Notes: generated by a model from the sequence alone, not told the origin. 64,000 nt of DNA from an uncultured Cohaesibacter sp. (GCF_963678225.1 NZ_OY782764.1:526001-590000), one strand, 5' to 3'; counted from the stretch's first letter, positions 36,968 to 45,871 are shown. Translations and numbers: made by a program.

Positions 36968-37755
36968 GCATGCGCCCGCGCTCCATATTGATCACTGGAG
37001 CCAGTCGCGGACTGGGTGCGGCACTGGCGCACGCCTACGCCGATGCGGGTGTTGATCTCATTTTGACCGCCCGTTCGGTGCGCACTCTGGAAAAGATCTG
37101 TGCAGAGTGCCAAGCATCTGGCGCCAAAGTCCACTGCCTGCCGCTGGATCTTACCAGCGAAGCCAGCATTGATGACGCATTGGCAGAAGTCGATCTCATC
37201 GGCCTGCCGGATCTGCTGATCGCCAATGCAGGGGTTTATTCCGGGCGGCAGGAAAACGGCTTGCTTGAGTCAAGAGATACGCAGAACCAACAACTTAGTG
37301 TCAACCTGACGGGCACCATCCAGTTTCTCGATCAGTGCGCACAAGGCATGAAGGACAGAGGCTCTGGCCATCTGGCCCTTATCAGTTCTCTTGCTGCCAT
37401 CCAGCCGCAACCCGATAGCCCTGTCTATAGCGCAAGCAAAGCAGGCCTTGCCTTTTGGGGCCGATCGATGGCTGAAGATCTCGCCGACCATGGCGTGCAA
37501 ATCAGCATCGTTTATCCCGGCCATATCGAAAGCCAGCAAACAGAGATGCAGGTTGGCGCCTTGCCTGGTTTGATGCCAGCCCCTCGCGCCGCAGAGATCA
37601 TCCGCAAAAGCATCGATAAGAAGCGTGCTCGGATTATTTTCCCACGACATCTTTACTGGCTCATTCTGGTGAGCAATCTCCTTCCCGGTTGGCTACGGCG
37701 CCGGGTCAACAGACCTTTCCGCTATCACGTCGCGCGTGATGACCGGCCTGAATAG
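36964..37755 (+). CDS. rkpH: RkpH-like short-chain dehydrogenase/reductase
   Basis: The 263-residue SDR enzyme has the cofactor motif TGASRGLG, the structural NAGVYSG, and the catalytic Ser (ISSLAAIQ) and YSASK (Tyr-x3-Lys) pair. The C terminus contains a hydrophobic stretch YWLILVSNLLPGWL followed by basic residues, suggesting membrane attachment as in 3-ketosphinganine reductases. It overlaps rkpG by four bases. The expected role is reduction of the keto group left by RkpG, giving an amino alcohol lipid. This stepwise similarity to sphingoid base synthesis is inference from family chemistry; the rkpH assignment rests on gene order and family. Confidence 0.87.
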   Translation: MSMRPRSILITGASRGLGAALAHAYADAGVDLILTARSVRTLEKICAECQASGAKVHCLPLDLTSEASIDDALAEVDLIGLPDLLIANAGVYSGRQENGLLESRDTQNQQLSVNLTGTIQFLDQCAQGMKDRGSGHLALISSLAAIQPQPDSPVYSASKAGLAFWGRSMAEDLADHGVQISIVYPGHIESQQTEMQVGALPGLMPAPRAAEIIRKSIDKKRARIIFPRHLYWLILVSNLLPGWLRRRVNRPFRYHVARDDRPE

Positions 37756-37770
37756 GGAGGCCCTTTCATC

Positions 37771-38886
37771 GTGGCAAATCAGACCAGTGACTGGATGCAG
37801 CGACCGGCCGTGATTTACGGTGTTGGATTCTGGAACAGAAAATCCATGGCGGGCATGCTCGCTCCTCTGCCCGGAAAGCCACGCTTTATCCGTTCCTTCA
37901 AACGCGCGCTCAAAGCGGCCAAAAACAGCAATGCCAGCCTGTTTGCATGGGCGACCCGCCTCAGCCCGGAGCAGCGCGCAGCCTGTGACGCCGAGGGCGT
38001 CCCCATCGTGAATGTAGAAGACGGCTTTATCCGTTCCGTTGGGTTGGGAGCCGCCTTCACTCCGGCAGCATCGCTGATCATGGATGCAAGCGGTATCTAT
38101 TACGATCCGTCCCACCCCAGCGATCTGGAAACCATGCTGCAACAGGATACTGTCAGCGGTGAAGAACGCTTACGGGGGCAGGCCTTCCGCCAAAAGGTCG
38201 TTGATTTGGGCGTCTCAAAATACAATCTCGGCAACAAGGCTTCCTCCAAAGGCTGCAGAACTGAGCACACCCCAACAGAAGCCTTGCGCATTCTCGTCCC
38301 CGGTCAGGTCAGCGATGATGCCTCCATCCAGAAAAGCCGTAGCGATAGTCTGGCGCTCGCCTCGGGCGAAAATCCCAATCTGCTATTGCTGAAATGGGTG
38401 CGCACCCATCACCCCGATGCCCATATCACCTTCAAACCACACCCGGACGTGACCAATGGCCTGCGCGATGGCAATCTATCGGACGCGCAAATGCTGGCAT
38501 ATGCAGACGCGATAGAGCTTGATACCGACATTATCCAATTGATCGAACAGTGCGATTCTCTACACACGATCAGCTCTCTATCTGGTTTTGAGGCCTTGTT
38601 GCGCAACAAGCATGTGGTCGTGCATGGCCTGCCTTTTTATGCCGGCTGGGGTGTCAGCGAGGATAAAACCAGCTGCCCGCGCCGCACCACAAAGCGCGAC
38701 TTGGATGAACTCGTCTATCTGGCTATGATCAAGTATCCGCACTATGTTTCCCCCCTCACTTTCCAATATTGTGAGGCAGAAGAGACCGTAGATCAGCTTT
38801 CAAGGTTAAGGAATAATAAAGCCGGATCAGCTAAGGATGTAATAATGCTGCAAATTGCCAGAATTGCCTTCAGACTTGGGCTCTGA
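37771..38886 (+). CDS. Capsule Kdo transferase, KpsC C-terminal-half homologue
   Basis: The 371-residue protein begins at GTG after AGGGAGG. It matches the C-terminal half of KpsC (GT107 in the E. coli protein): VEDGFIRSVGLG, GIYYDPSHPSDLE, VSKYNLG, LVPGQVSDDASI, KPHPDV, SSLSGFEALLRNKHVVVHGLPFYAGWG. The VPGQV-x-DDASI block separates it from the N-half homologue at 26603. It lies 15 bases after rkpH, so it is in the rkpA-G-H transcript. Together the two genes would replace a single KpsC of about 675 residues. Rhizobial RkpJ occupies this gene position, so that symbol may apply. Confidence 0.86.
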   Translation: MANQTSDWMQRPAVIYGVGFWNRKSMAGMLAPLPGKPRFIRSFKRALKAAKNSNASLFAWATRLSPEQRAACDAEGVPIVNVEDGFIRSVGLGAAFTPAASLIMDASGIYYDPSHPSDLETMLQQDTVSGEERLRGQAFRQKVVDLGVSKYNLGNKASSKGCRTEHTPTEALRILVPGQVSDDASIQKSRSDSLALASGENPNLLLLKWVRTHHPDAHITFKPHPDVTNGLRDGNLSDAQMLAYADAIELDTDIIQLIEQCDSLHTISSLSGFEALLRNKHVVVHGLPFYAGWGVSEDKTSCPRRTTKRDLDELVYLAMIKYPHYVSPLTFQYCEAEETVDQLSRLRNNKAGSAKDVIMLQIARIAFRLGL

Positions 38887-39154
38887 GAAAGACTGGGAGT
38901 TAATGCAGCAAAAGGCTTAATACCGTTGAAATTAGGCGTTATCAGTGATATCCAGATTGGCATTGATGAATATATGTTTGAAATCAAACGTGGTGTTTGT
39001 GCAACTGTCTGCTCAAAAATGTTGCTAAACAGGATTAACTGATTGATTTAATTTATGCTATTTTTGTATCGTGACTGAAGCATGATGCAAAAGCTGACGC
39101 GCAGATCTCATACGGGGGTGTTATTCCCGTTTGTTACCAACGAGTTATATACCC

Positions 39155-40291
39155 ATGCTTAGAATTCTTCTTGCTCTGATAGTTTCCGCTTCTTTGGCTG
39201 GTTGCGTTTTTACGCCACGAGAAGGGCCTCTATCTGCTGAAATTGAAAAGCAAAGCACCCAGAATGACTATCTTGTGGTTGACGTCGATTCGAAAGTTGT
39301 CGATGGCTTAGCCCGTTTCAACCCCGTTGGTCTGCATAGCAAGTTTAAATCCACGAGCCACCGCCTGCCTATATCCACAGTTGGTACCGGTGATATCTTG
39401 GCTATCACCGTCTTCGAAGCCGATCAGGGCGGCCTCTTCACTGGCAGCTCAGGCAACCGGGCCGAATTTCCCAAAGTCGTCGTGGACAACAAGGGCGAGA
39501 TCTCTCTGCCCTATTCCGGCACCATCAAGGTCAAGGGCAAGACCCCTCTGCAAATTCAGGATCTCGTAGTTGAGCGCCTGCAGGGCAAGGCTATTCAGCC
39601 TCAAGCCATGGTGAATGTCGTTCAGAACGAGAACAACGTTGTAACCCTCAGTGGTGACGTGACCAAGCCCGGCCTTTATCCTTTGTCATCCAAAGGCGTT
39701 CGTCTGCTCGACGTCGTTGCTCAGGCTGGAGGCACCAAATTCCCGGCTCGTGAAACCTATATCACGCTCATGCGCGGCTCCCGTCAGGGTGTCCAGCTGC
39801 TGGAAACCGTGATTGATCAGCCGGACGAGAATATCTATGTGTCGCGCGGCGACCGGATCTATCTTTCCCATGATCCGCAACGCTACACCGTGCTCGGCGC
39901 AGTCCAGAAGCCATCTGTCTATACATTCGATTCATCAACGATCTCTGTATTGGAAGCGATCGCCGCAGCTGGCGGGCTGAACGATAGCAGAGCCGATGCG
40001 ACAGGTGTCTTTGTCTTCCGCTACGAAGACCCGAAAGTTCTTGATACTTTGAACATTGGCTACACTCATCAGGTCCGTGGCAAAGTTCCGACTATTTATC
40101 GTATTAACATGAAGCACGCACAGTCGTATTTTTATGCGCAATCCTTCCATCTGCAGGATAAGGATTCTGTATTCGTTTCAAATGCGCGTGCTGTCGAAAT
40201 CGGCAAGATCCTGCAACTTATGAATCTTGCAACTTCATCTGTAAGAAATATAGCAACGACCGGAAATAAGGTTGAAATTTTCAGTGATTGA
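39155..40291 (+). CDS. Outer-membrane polysaccharide export lipoprotein (OPX, BexD/CtrA/Wza-like)
   Basis: The 378-residue precursor begins MLRILLALIVSASLAGC, a lipoprotein signal with the lipobox LAGC (lipidated Cys at residue 17). The polysaccharide export domain follows (TGDILAITVFEADQGG, KGEISLPYSGTIKVKGKTPLQIQDLV) with SLBB-type repeats (VTLSGDVTKPGLYPL, YTVLGAVQKPSVYTF). It should form the periplasmic/outer-membrane channel for capsule. The size fits BexD/CtrA or Wza rather than the longer E. coli KpsD. A TTG 24 bases upstream is a weaker start. It opens a second transcript of the locus, together with kpsS. Confidence 0.9.
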   Translation: MLRILLALIVSASLAGCVFTPREGPLSAEIEKQSTQNDYLVVDVDSKVVDGLARFNPVGLHSKFKSTSHRLPISTVGTGDILAITVFEADQGGLFTGSSGNRAEFPKVVVDNKGEISLPYSGTIKVKGKTPLQIQDLVVERLQGKAIQPQAMVNVVQNENNVVTLSGDVTKPGLYPLSSKGVRLLDVVAQAGGTKFPARETYITLMRGSRQGVQLLETVIDQPDENIYVSRGDRIYLSHDPQRYTVLGAVQKPSVYTFDSSTISVLEAIAAAGGLNDSRADATGVFVFRYEDPKVLDTLNIGYTHQVRGKVPTIYRINMKHAQSYFYAQSFHLQDKDSVFVSNARAVEIGKILQLMNLATSSVRNIATTGNKVEIFSD

Positions 40292-40348
40292 GCTCACTGA
40301 AAGCAATCAGAGAACCTATAGTTAAATTTTTGACCTCATGGTGTTCGC

Positions 40349-41764
40349 GTGACCCAGGCATTGGAAAATCCTACTCAACAGGATGGGAAGAGAGTTTTTC
40401 TCTTTCTTCAGGGTCACCCCTCGTTCTTTGCCAGGAATGTAGCCAATCACCTTGAGGATCAAGGACACACAGTGCTTCGCATCAATTTCTGCCTTGGCGA
40501 TGCCATTTTATGGTGGGGAAGAAAGTCTCACAATTTCCGCAAGCCTTTCTCGTCATGGGAACAGTATTTGCGGGACTTCATCCAGACCCACCGCGTTACC
40601 GACATCATTTATTACGCGGACCGGAAGCCTTATCACCAGATCGCTGCAAAGGTAGCTGCAGATCTTGATATTCCAACCTATGCCTTCGAATTCGGTTATC
40701 TGCGGCCCGACTGGATCACTCTGGAAAGAGGCGGCATGTCGGCCTTTTCCCATTTCCCAATCGCCCCTGAAAAGATCAGTGCAATTGCCAATCAGGCCGA
40801 TGAGCCTGACTTTGAGCCGAAATATCCCTATACCAAACCACGAGAGATCTTCTACGAGGTTACCTACAATCTGCTCAGTTACTTCCTGTGGTTCTTCTAT
40901 CCATTTTACAAAGCAGACCGGTATTACAACCCGCTGGTCGAGTATATTTCGGGCATTCCCGGCCTCTTCCTTGAAAAGCGCCGGCACATAGCCGCACGCA
41001 AACTGGTCACGCAGCTCGGGCGCAAAAGACGGTCATTTTTCATCTTTTCTCTTCAGTTGCAAAGCGATTATCAGCTTCGTTCAAATGCGCCATTTTCTCA
41101 TCAAAAACGCGCAATCGAACAGGTCATTCGCTCCTTTGCCAGAACCTCTGATAAAAGCACGGACCTGATCTTGAAGGCACACCCTCTGGACAATGGACTG
41201 GAGCGCTGGGGCCCCTTCATCAAGAAAATTTCCAAGCAGCTTGGTGTATCCGAACGCGTCCATTTCATTGTTGGCGGCAACCTGACATTCATGCTGAAGC
41301 ACGCCAAGGGATGCGTCATGATCAACAGCACTGTTGGTTTGCATTCGGTCCGCTCCGGATGTCCAGTCAAGGTTCTGGGCCACGCCATTTTCGACATCGA
41401 GGGCCTTACCCATCAGGGTAGTCTGGACAGTTTTTGGACGCATCCGCAGTTGCCGGACGACAATTTTGTCAGAGACTTCGTGAAGGCGGTTGCGGCTAGC
41501 ATTCAGGTCAAAGGCAATTTCTTCACAACCAAGGGAAACAAGGCCGCAGTGCCTGCGTTTGCCAACAACCTCATCGAACGTAAAGTAAACGGCTATGACG
41601 CCTTTGAGGAAATGCCGCCAAGACTGACGACATTGGTTGCAAACGAACCACCCCTTTATGCCCCCAAGCCTGTTACAGTTGAAATCGACCCTGTCGAGCC
41701 AAAAGAGGCGACGCCAGATCGAATGCCGGTATTCGTAAACCCGCCGGCAGCAAAGGCAACCTGA
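40349..41764 (+). CDS. kpsS: Capsule biosynthesis protein KpsS-like (Kdo transferase)
   Basis: The 471-residue protein (GTG start) resembles KpsS, the cytoplasmic transferase that adds the first beta-Kdo to the lipid anchor of group 2 capsules. Typical segments are FLFLQGHPSFFARNVANHLEDQGHTVLRINFCLGD, YYADRKPYHQIAAKVA, AFEFGYLRPDWITLERGGMSAFSHFP, LKAHPLDNG and MINSTVGLHSVRSGCPVKVLG. The last roughly 70 residues are Pro-rich and variable. The partner KpsC function is supplied by the two half-genes at 26603 and 37771. It converges on the kpsM-T-E operon. Confidence 0.88.
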   Translation: MTQALENPTQQDGKRVFLFLQGHPSFFARNVANHLEDQGHTVLRINFCLGDAILWWGRKSHNFRKPFSSWEQYLRDFIQTHRVTDIIYYADRKPYHQIAAKVAADLDIPTYAFEFGYLRPDWITLERGGMSAFSHFPIAPEKISAIANQADEPDFEPKYPYTKPREIFYEVTYNLLSYFLWFFYPFYKADRYYNPLVEYISGIPGLFLEKRRHIAARKLVTQLGRKRRSFFIFSLQLQSDYQLRSNAPFSHQKRAIEQVIRSFARTSDKSTDLILKAHPLDNGLERWGPFIKKISKQLGVSERVHFIVGGNLTFMLKHAKGCVMINSTVGLHSVRSGCPVKVLGHAIFDIEGLTHQGSLDSFWTHPQLPDDNFVRDFVKAVAASIQVKGNFFTTKGNKAAVPAFANNLIERKVNGYDAFEEMPPRLTTLVANEPPLYAPKPVTVEIDPVEPKEATPDRMPVFVNPPAAKAT

Positions 41765-42135
41765 GACTCAGGTTCATTGATTCTCGCAGTCTTCCCCTTA
41801 CCTTCTCATGGCTTTTTTCCGCTTGTCTTGCATCTGTCTGCCCTATCGGTAAATGTGACATAGACATTGGCTTAAGATGAAACACACCATAGGCAGTCCT
41901 GCACCCGAGAAGCATCAAGCGACCACTCACCCTCCGAGATATCCTTGACCATGGTATGCCAAAGACTCGTCGAGCATCTCATTCGAGAATGATGGTCTCT
42001 TCAAAAGCACCACGCCAGACCAATCATCGTCCGGTCACGAAAAACGCCCCACCTCCAACGAGGAAGCAGAGCGCTGTTTTCTTTACGCAGCAAGTCTTGG
42101 CGTCACACCAAAAAGCCTACACTAGGCGAGCTCAT
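41765..42135. other. Intergenic region between convergent kpsS and kpsE
   Basis: A 371-base stretch without a convincing gene. A small inverted repeat CCTGAG-A-CTCAGG straddles the kpsS stop (41760-41772), and GCGAGC/GCTCGC (42126-42131 with 42144-42149) lies over the kpsE stop. Neither has a T-run. An 85- and a 153-codon open frame here show no protein-like features. Confidence 0.5.
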
Positions 42136-43248
42136 CTAGGCATGCTCGCGCATCACCGCAAGCGATACCGACACCATGAAATAGACCATCAGCGCGATAA
42201 TCGCACCGGTCAGAATATTATAGCCCCTTCGCGGAAACAGAGATGCTTCCGGCATGGTTGGGGCGGACACAATGGTCAAAAAACGCATGCGGCGTGCGGT
42301 CTCCAGTTGTGCAGCTTCAAGCGCCTCCAGGTGCGACTTGTAACGCAGGGTCTTATATTCAATCCTAAGATTGATATCCCTGAATTCGGAGTCAATCTCA
42401 CTAAGAGTGCGCCCTGAGCCACCAGCAAGACGCTCGTTTTCCTTCTCGATTTGCTGCTTGAGCGCTTCGCTCTCCGCCCGGAGCCTGATCAGAGTGGGGG
42501 AATTCTCGCCGAGCGTCCCCTGGCGAGAGGTAATTTGCGCCTGCTTGGCAGCCAGTTGCTGCTCAAGGCTAGAGATGGTTCCTGCAATGGTTTGCGAAGC
42601 AATTTCAGTTGAGAAAATCTTGTTCTTCTGCTGGAAGTCCTGCAGAACCTTTTTCTCCTGCATCAACTCTTCTTCTGATTGCTGCACCACGCCTTCAAAG
42701 AAAAGCAACTGCGAACGGGAAACCTTCTCGTTCAGATTATCGATGAATTTCTGGGAATGATACAGGATGCGGTCCAGCACCTTCTGAGAATAGGCCGGAT
42801 CAAAGGTTTGAACAGAAATCTCCAGCAACTTGGCTTCTTCATCCAGAGTAGCCGTCACCATGTCATTATAATATTCAAGCGCATATTCCCTTTCCGTGTC
42901 GGCCGATAATCGTGAAAAATAGTCGGCATCCGAAGAGGCAAAATGGTCTAACAGCCCCACATCGTCATTCAATTTATCAAGCAGCGTCGGGCTTTCAATA
43001 AAGGACTTCAAAACCATAATATCGCGGTCAGACGCAGTTGACGACGTGAGCCCTAGCATCGAGAGATCCAGCGGGCTGCTCTCAGATTTCGCTTCGGTAA
43101 TATAGACAGATGCAAGACTCTCATACCGGTCGGTTGCAATCAGCCCCTGATAAATAGCAACAATGGCTATAGGCAATATGAGAACGAAAAGAAACAGATA
43201 TAGCGACAGATTCAGAGCGGGCAATTTGCTCTTAATATCATTGATCAT
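42136..43248 (-). CDS. kpsE: Capsule export inner-membrane protein KpsE (PCP-3)
   Basis: The 370-residue protein has one membrane helix near the N terminus (SLYLFLFVLILPIAIVAIYQGLI) and one near the C terminus (ILTGAIIALMVYFMVSVSLAVM). Between them is a long periplasmic region with coiled coils (about residues 200-285, rich in Glu, Gln and Lys). This is the KpsE/BexC/CtrB polysaccharide co-polymerase layout; the PR-rich block before the last helix (APTMPEASLFPRRGYN) is typical. It bridges the KpsM-KpsT transporter and the outer-membrane lipoprotein. It overlaps kpsT by 11 bases. Rhizobial counterparts are called RkpR. Confidence 0.92.
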   Translation of the reverse strand: MINDIKSKLPALNLSLYLFLFVLILPIAIVAIYQGLIATDRYESLASVYITEAKSESSPLDLSMLGLTSSTASDRDIMVLKSFIESPTLLDKLNDDVGLLDHFASSDADYFSRLSADTEREYALEYYNDMVTATLDEEAKLLEISVQTFDPAYSQKVLDRILYHSQKFIDNLNEKVSRSQLLFFEGVVQQSEEELMQEKKVLQDFQQKNKIFSTEIASQTIAGTISSLEQQLAAKQAQITSRQGTLGENSPTLIRLRAESEALKQQIEKENERLAGGSGRTLSEIDSEFRDINLRIEYKTLRYKSHLEALEAAQLETARRMRFLTIVSAPTMPEASLFPRRGYNILTGAIIALMVYFMVSVSLAVMREHA

Positions 43249-44605
43249 CTTTGGCTCCGATATGTGGCTTTAGGCGCTCTGGAGTTCCGGCCTGGTCTGG
43301 GCCCGACGCATTCGGCCCTTCTGCATTTTTTATATTGGCATTGGGACGATTCTGCCCCCGCAGCAAGCCTGCTTGAGGGCCTTGCTCTGCGGTTTCATGC
43401 GCGAGAGGCCCGCTACGCGGCTTCATTCCGGCGTTAGGGCCTTGCTTCCTATTCGCAGCAGGCCCTTTGCCCTGCCCCATTGCAGCATTTGAGCCAGCTC
43501 CCTGATTCTTACCGGCGTTAGGCCCATTGCCTCTGCTCCCACCAGCATGCGGCCCCGCGCCGGGTTTCTGATTCAAACGAGGCCCGTTATCTTGTGCCAT
43601 TCTAGCCTTCTGCCCACCAGCTTGCTGTCTGTTCGCATGCGGCCCATTGCCTCTCGCCTCAGCGACATGCGGCCCCGCACCGGGCTTCTGATTGAAGCGA
43701 GGTCCGCCGCCTTGTTCGATGCTGGCGTTCGGACCACCAGTTTGCAGCCTGTTTGCATGAGGTCCATTGCCTTGCTTCACCGCCCCATTCGGGCCTGCTC
43801 CCTGATTCTTAGTGGCGTTGGGCCCAACGCCTCTCTTAACACCTGCATTCGGCCCGTTTCCGGCTTGTTTCTTGCGCGCAAGAGGCCCTTTCTTGGGGTG
43901 CATTCTCTTCTGGTTGGGCCGCTTTTTCCGCGCTGAAGGCTCCGACCCGATGTTTCGTTCGTAGACCTCGATAGCCTCTTCTATAGAGTCATACATGACC
44001 GCACTGCCCTTGTTCAGCACGAGCCCCATATTGCATTCATTACGTAATTCTCTGAGGCTATGAGATACCTTGATAAAGGAAGCCACTGCACGCTTATCCT
44101 TGAAGACCTTGGCACTTTTCTCCTTGAAATTCTTATCGCCAACAGCGGTCAGCTCGTCAATGATATAGCAATCAAAGGTAAAGGCCATCGCGATGGCAAA
44201 ATTAAGCCTTGCGCGCATCCCCGAAGAATAGGTTCGCACAGGCATTTCGTAATAATCACCAATTTCCGCGAACTCTTTCACTTCATCGATAATAACATCC
44301 ATTTCCTTGCGCGGAACGCCCTGCAAACGACAGGCAAAACGAGCATTCTCTCGGCCTGTCAAAGACCCCTGCATCGAGTTGGCCAAGCCCATCGGCCAAG
44401 ATATGGAACCTGTCCGTCGGATTGTGCCGGTATTGGGCATGTCAACACCGGCCAGAAGCCGCATCAACGTGGACTTACCGGTACCGTTTGGCCCCAACAC
44501 GCCCACCTGCGCACCGTCAGGTATGACCAAGGAGACATCCTTGAGAACATAGTGCCGCCCATTGGGCGTCGGGTAATATTTTGAGACCTCGAAGAGCTCG
44601 ATCAT
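43238..44605 (-). CDS. kpsT: Capsule ABC exporter ATPase KpsT with a long decapeptide-repeat tail
   Basis: Residues 1-220 form an ordinary KpsT ATPase: Walker A GPNGTGKST (38-46), signature TYSSGMRARLNFA (125-137), Walker B CYIIDELTAVGD (146-157) and switch His182. KpsT normally ends here at about 220 residues. This protein continues to 455. After a basic linker (221-250) come 14 in-register decapeptides (251-390) of pattern GP(N/H)A-x5-G, where the sixth to eighth residues are often basic or polar, then a degenerate region to 455. The tail is rich in Gly, Pro, Asn, Ala, Gln, Lys and Arg and should be disordered and basic in the cytoplasm. Start at ATG 44605 overlaps the kpsM stop by four bases; an earlier in-frame start would lie inside kpsM. 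The tail function is unknown. Confidence 0.93.
   Translation of the reverse strand: MIELFEVSKYYPTPNGRHYVLKDVSLVIPDGAQVGVLGPNGTGKSTLMRLLAGVDMPNTGTIRRTGSISWPMGLANSMQGSLTGRENARFACRLQGVPRKEMDVIIDEVKEFAEIGDYYEMPVRTYSSGMRARLNFAIAMAFTFDCYIIDELTAVGDKNFKEKSAKVFKDKRAVASFIKVSHSLRELRNECNMGLVLNKGSAVMYDSIEEAIEVYERNIGSEPSARKKRPNQKRMHPKKGPLARKKQAGNGPNAGVKRGVGPNATKNQGAGPNGAVKQGNGPHANRLQTGGPNASIEQGGGPRFNQKPGAGPHVAEARGNGPHANRQQAGGQKARMAQDNGPRLNQKPGAGPHAGGSRGNGPNAGKNQGAGSNAAMGQGKGPAANRKQGPNAGMKPRSGPLAHETAEQGPQAGLLRGQNRPNANIKNAEGPNASGPDQAGTPERLKPHIGAKDDQ
43436..43855 (-). repeat. In-frame 30-bp tandem repeats coding the KpsT tail
   Basis: Fourteen 30-bp units encode decapeptides beginning Gly-Pro (two variants Gly-Gln and Gly-Ser). 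There is a higher-order period of 120 bp: units beginning GPRFNQKPGA (residue 301) and GPRLNQKPGA (residue 341) are each followed by GPH and GP(H/N) units in the same order. Bases differ at many third positions, so the array is old enough to have diverged while keeping the peptide pattern. Confidence 0.88.
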
Positions 44606-45435
44606 GATTGCAGCAACTTGAAACGATACTTGAAGTAAAGAGCATAACCGATCCCGAGACCGATCACAGCCCATTCGAGCGGATAAGACAGATCAGAATC
44701 CGCAAACAAAGGCACTCCCAGAGCCCCTGCCCGGAAACCGTTTGTCAGATGGATTATGGGATTATAAGCAAGAACTGTCTGGATGTTTGCCGGCAGATCA
44801 AGAATCGAGAAAATGACGCCAGAAATAATCATGAGCGGACTCGTTACAATCCCAACAACCTTGAATAAATTCTCATTAAGCGTCCCAAGAACCGCTAGCG
44901 GTGTTGCGATCCCCATGGCAAACAACATCGAAATCAGGATAACTTCAACACACAATAGTGGGTCGGGGAAATCCGGCACGGCACCAAACAGCCACCAGAC
45001 CAACAAAATCAAGAGGACACTTGCCCATGCATGCATGAACATCGCGGTGATGAAACGGGCCAGAATTGTATCAAGAGGTTTCACCTGAGGATAATTGAGT
45101 AGGGCCATATTGGCCTGAATGGCATGTGCCAGATAGCCGAACCCATTTCTGACCGTATTGAAAACAATAAAACCACAGCCAACAAAGAGGGTCACGTGAA
45201 CACCTCGAATACTGGTTCGTCCGGAAGCCCACCAGACGGCGGTAATAATGCTCATCCCGACAATCGGTTCAAAAAGCGACCAGAACAGACCAATCCGGCT
45301 CTTTCCCAGACGGATTTTATATTCCTTGAAGACAAGCGCCCAGATAGCGGAAACCTGCTTTTGAAAACCGCGCTTATACAGATAGAATTCGCTTTTATTG
45401 TCTAAGCCTTTGGATTTCAACTTAACATTCTTCAA
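44602..45435 (-). CDS. kpsM: Capsule ABC exporter permease KpsM
   Basis: The 277-residue ABC-2 type permease has about six membrane helices. The N-terminal cytoplasmic part carries FKEYKIRLGKSRIGLFWSLFEPIVGM, typical of KpsM/BexB/RkpT polysaccharide exporters, and the C-terminal part NPIIHLTNGFRAG is also family-typical. With KpsT it moves the lipid-linked capsule chain across the inner membrane. It is the first gene of a minus-strand operon kpsM-kpsT-kpsE linked by overlaps of 4 and 11 bases. An N-terminal leader of about 30 residues before the core is slightly longer than in E. coli. Confidence 0.94.
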   Translation of the reverse strand: MKNVKLKSKGLDNKSEFYLYKRGFQKQVSAIWALVFKEYKIRLGKSRIGLFWSLFEPIVGMSIITAVWWASGRTSIRGVHVTLFVGCGFIVFNTVRNGFGYLAHAIQANMALLNYPQVKPLDTILARFITAMFMHAWASVLLILLVWWLFGAVPDFPDPLLCVEVILISMLFAMGIATPLAVLGTLNENLFKVVGIVTSPLMIISGVIFSILDLPANIQTVLAYNPIIHLTNGFRAGALGVPLFADSDLSYPLEWAVIGLGIGYALYFKYRFKLLQS

Positions 45436-45871
45436 ACCCGCTCTCCATGATCACGCATGCCGATAAGCAAATTAAGAGACTATCGAAAAGGTGGCTTCAG
45501 GGACGTGATTGCATAAAGTCCCGGATATAGATGAGATTATACTCTATTTGGGGTGAAAGTTTGTCTCACCCGAAGCAATGATTCCTAATAGTTAAAGTGT
45601 CGTCTCACACGGCTAACGTAACGTCAAGAGGTTCGTCGCGGGATGCCACATAGAGATATGTGATAGCCATAGATCGACATGACAGTGAGCCCCTATAGAC
45701 TCAGCAACAACCAGAAAATCCAAAACCAATCTTGCCGAATTTTTAGTGGCTATTGGTAGACAAACACCAAAGCACAACGATATAAAGGCTCCAATGTTTA
45801 CGTTCTGATTACATAATCATGTATGACAGTAAACTCTGTCACTTAATCCCAGAAGTTAGTTGAGTTCGCCA
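45436..45871. other. Intergenic region between divergent kpsM and cysD copy 1
   Basis: A 436-base, relatively A/T-rich region that must hold promoters for the kpsM-T-E operon (minus) and the cysD-cysNC pair (plus). The last 33 bases (45839-45871) belong to the long inverted repeat; sequence further upstream is unrelated to that before cysD copy 2. A small palindrome TACAT-AATC-ATGTA lies near 45810-45825. No convincing gene was found. Confidence 0.55.

Noticed and set aside
41760-41772. CCTGAG-A-CTCAGG palindrome at the kpsS stop as a terminator
   Set aside because: The loop would be one base and no T-run follows, so a functional terminator is unlikely.
41956-42417. Open frame of 153 codons between kpsS and kpsE
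   Set aside because: It runs into kpsE on the opposite strand and its composition (many His, Arg and Lys without pattern) is not protein-like.
43436-43855. Possible CRISPR-like array
   Set aside because: The 30-bp units are contiguous, in frame, without spacers, and encode the KpsT tail.
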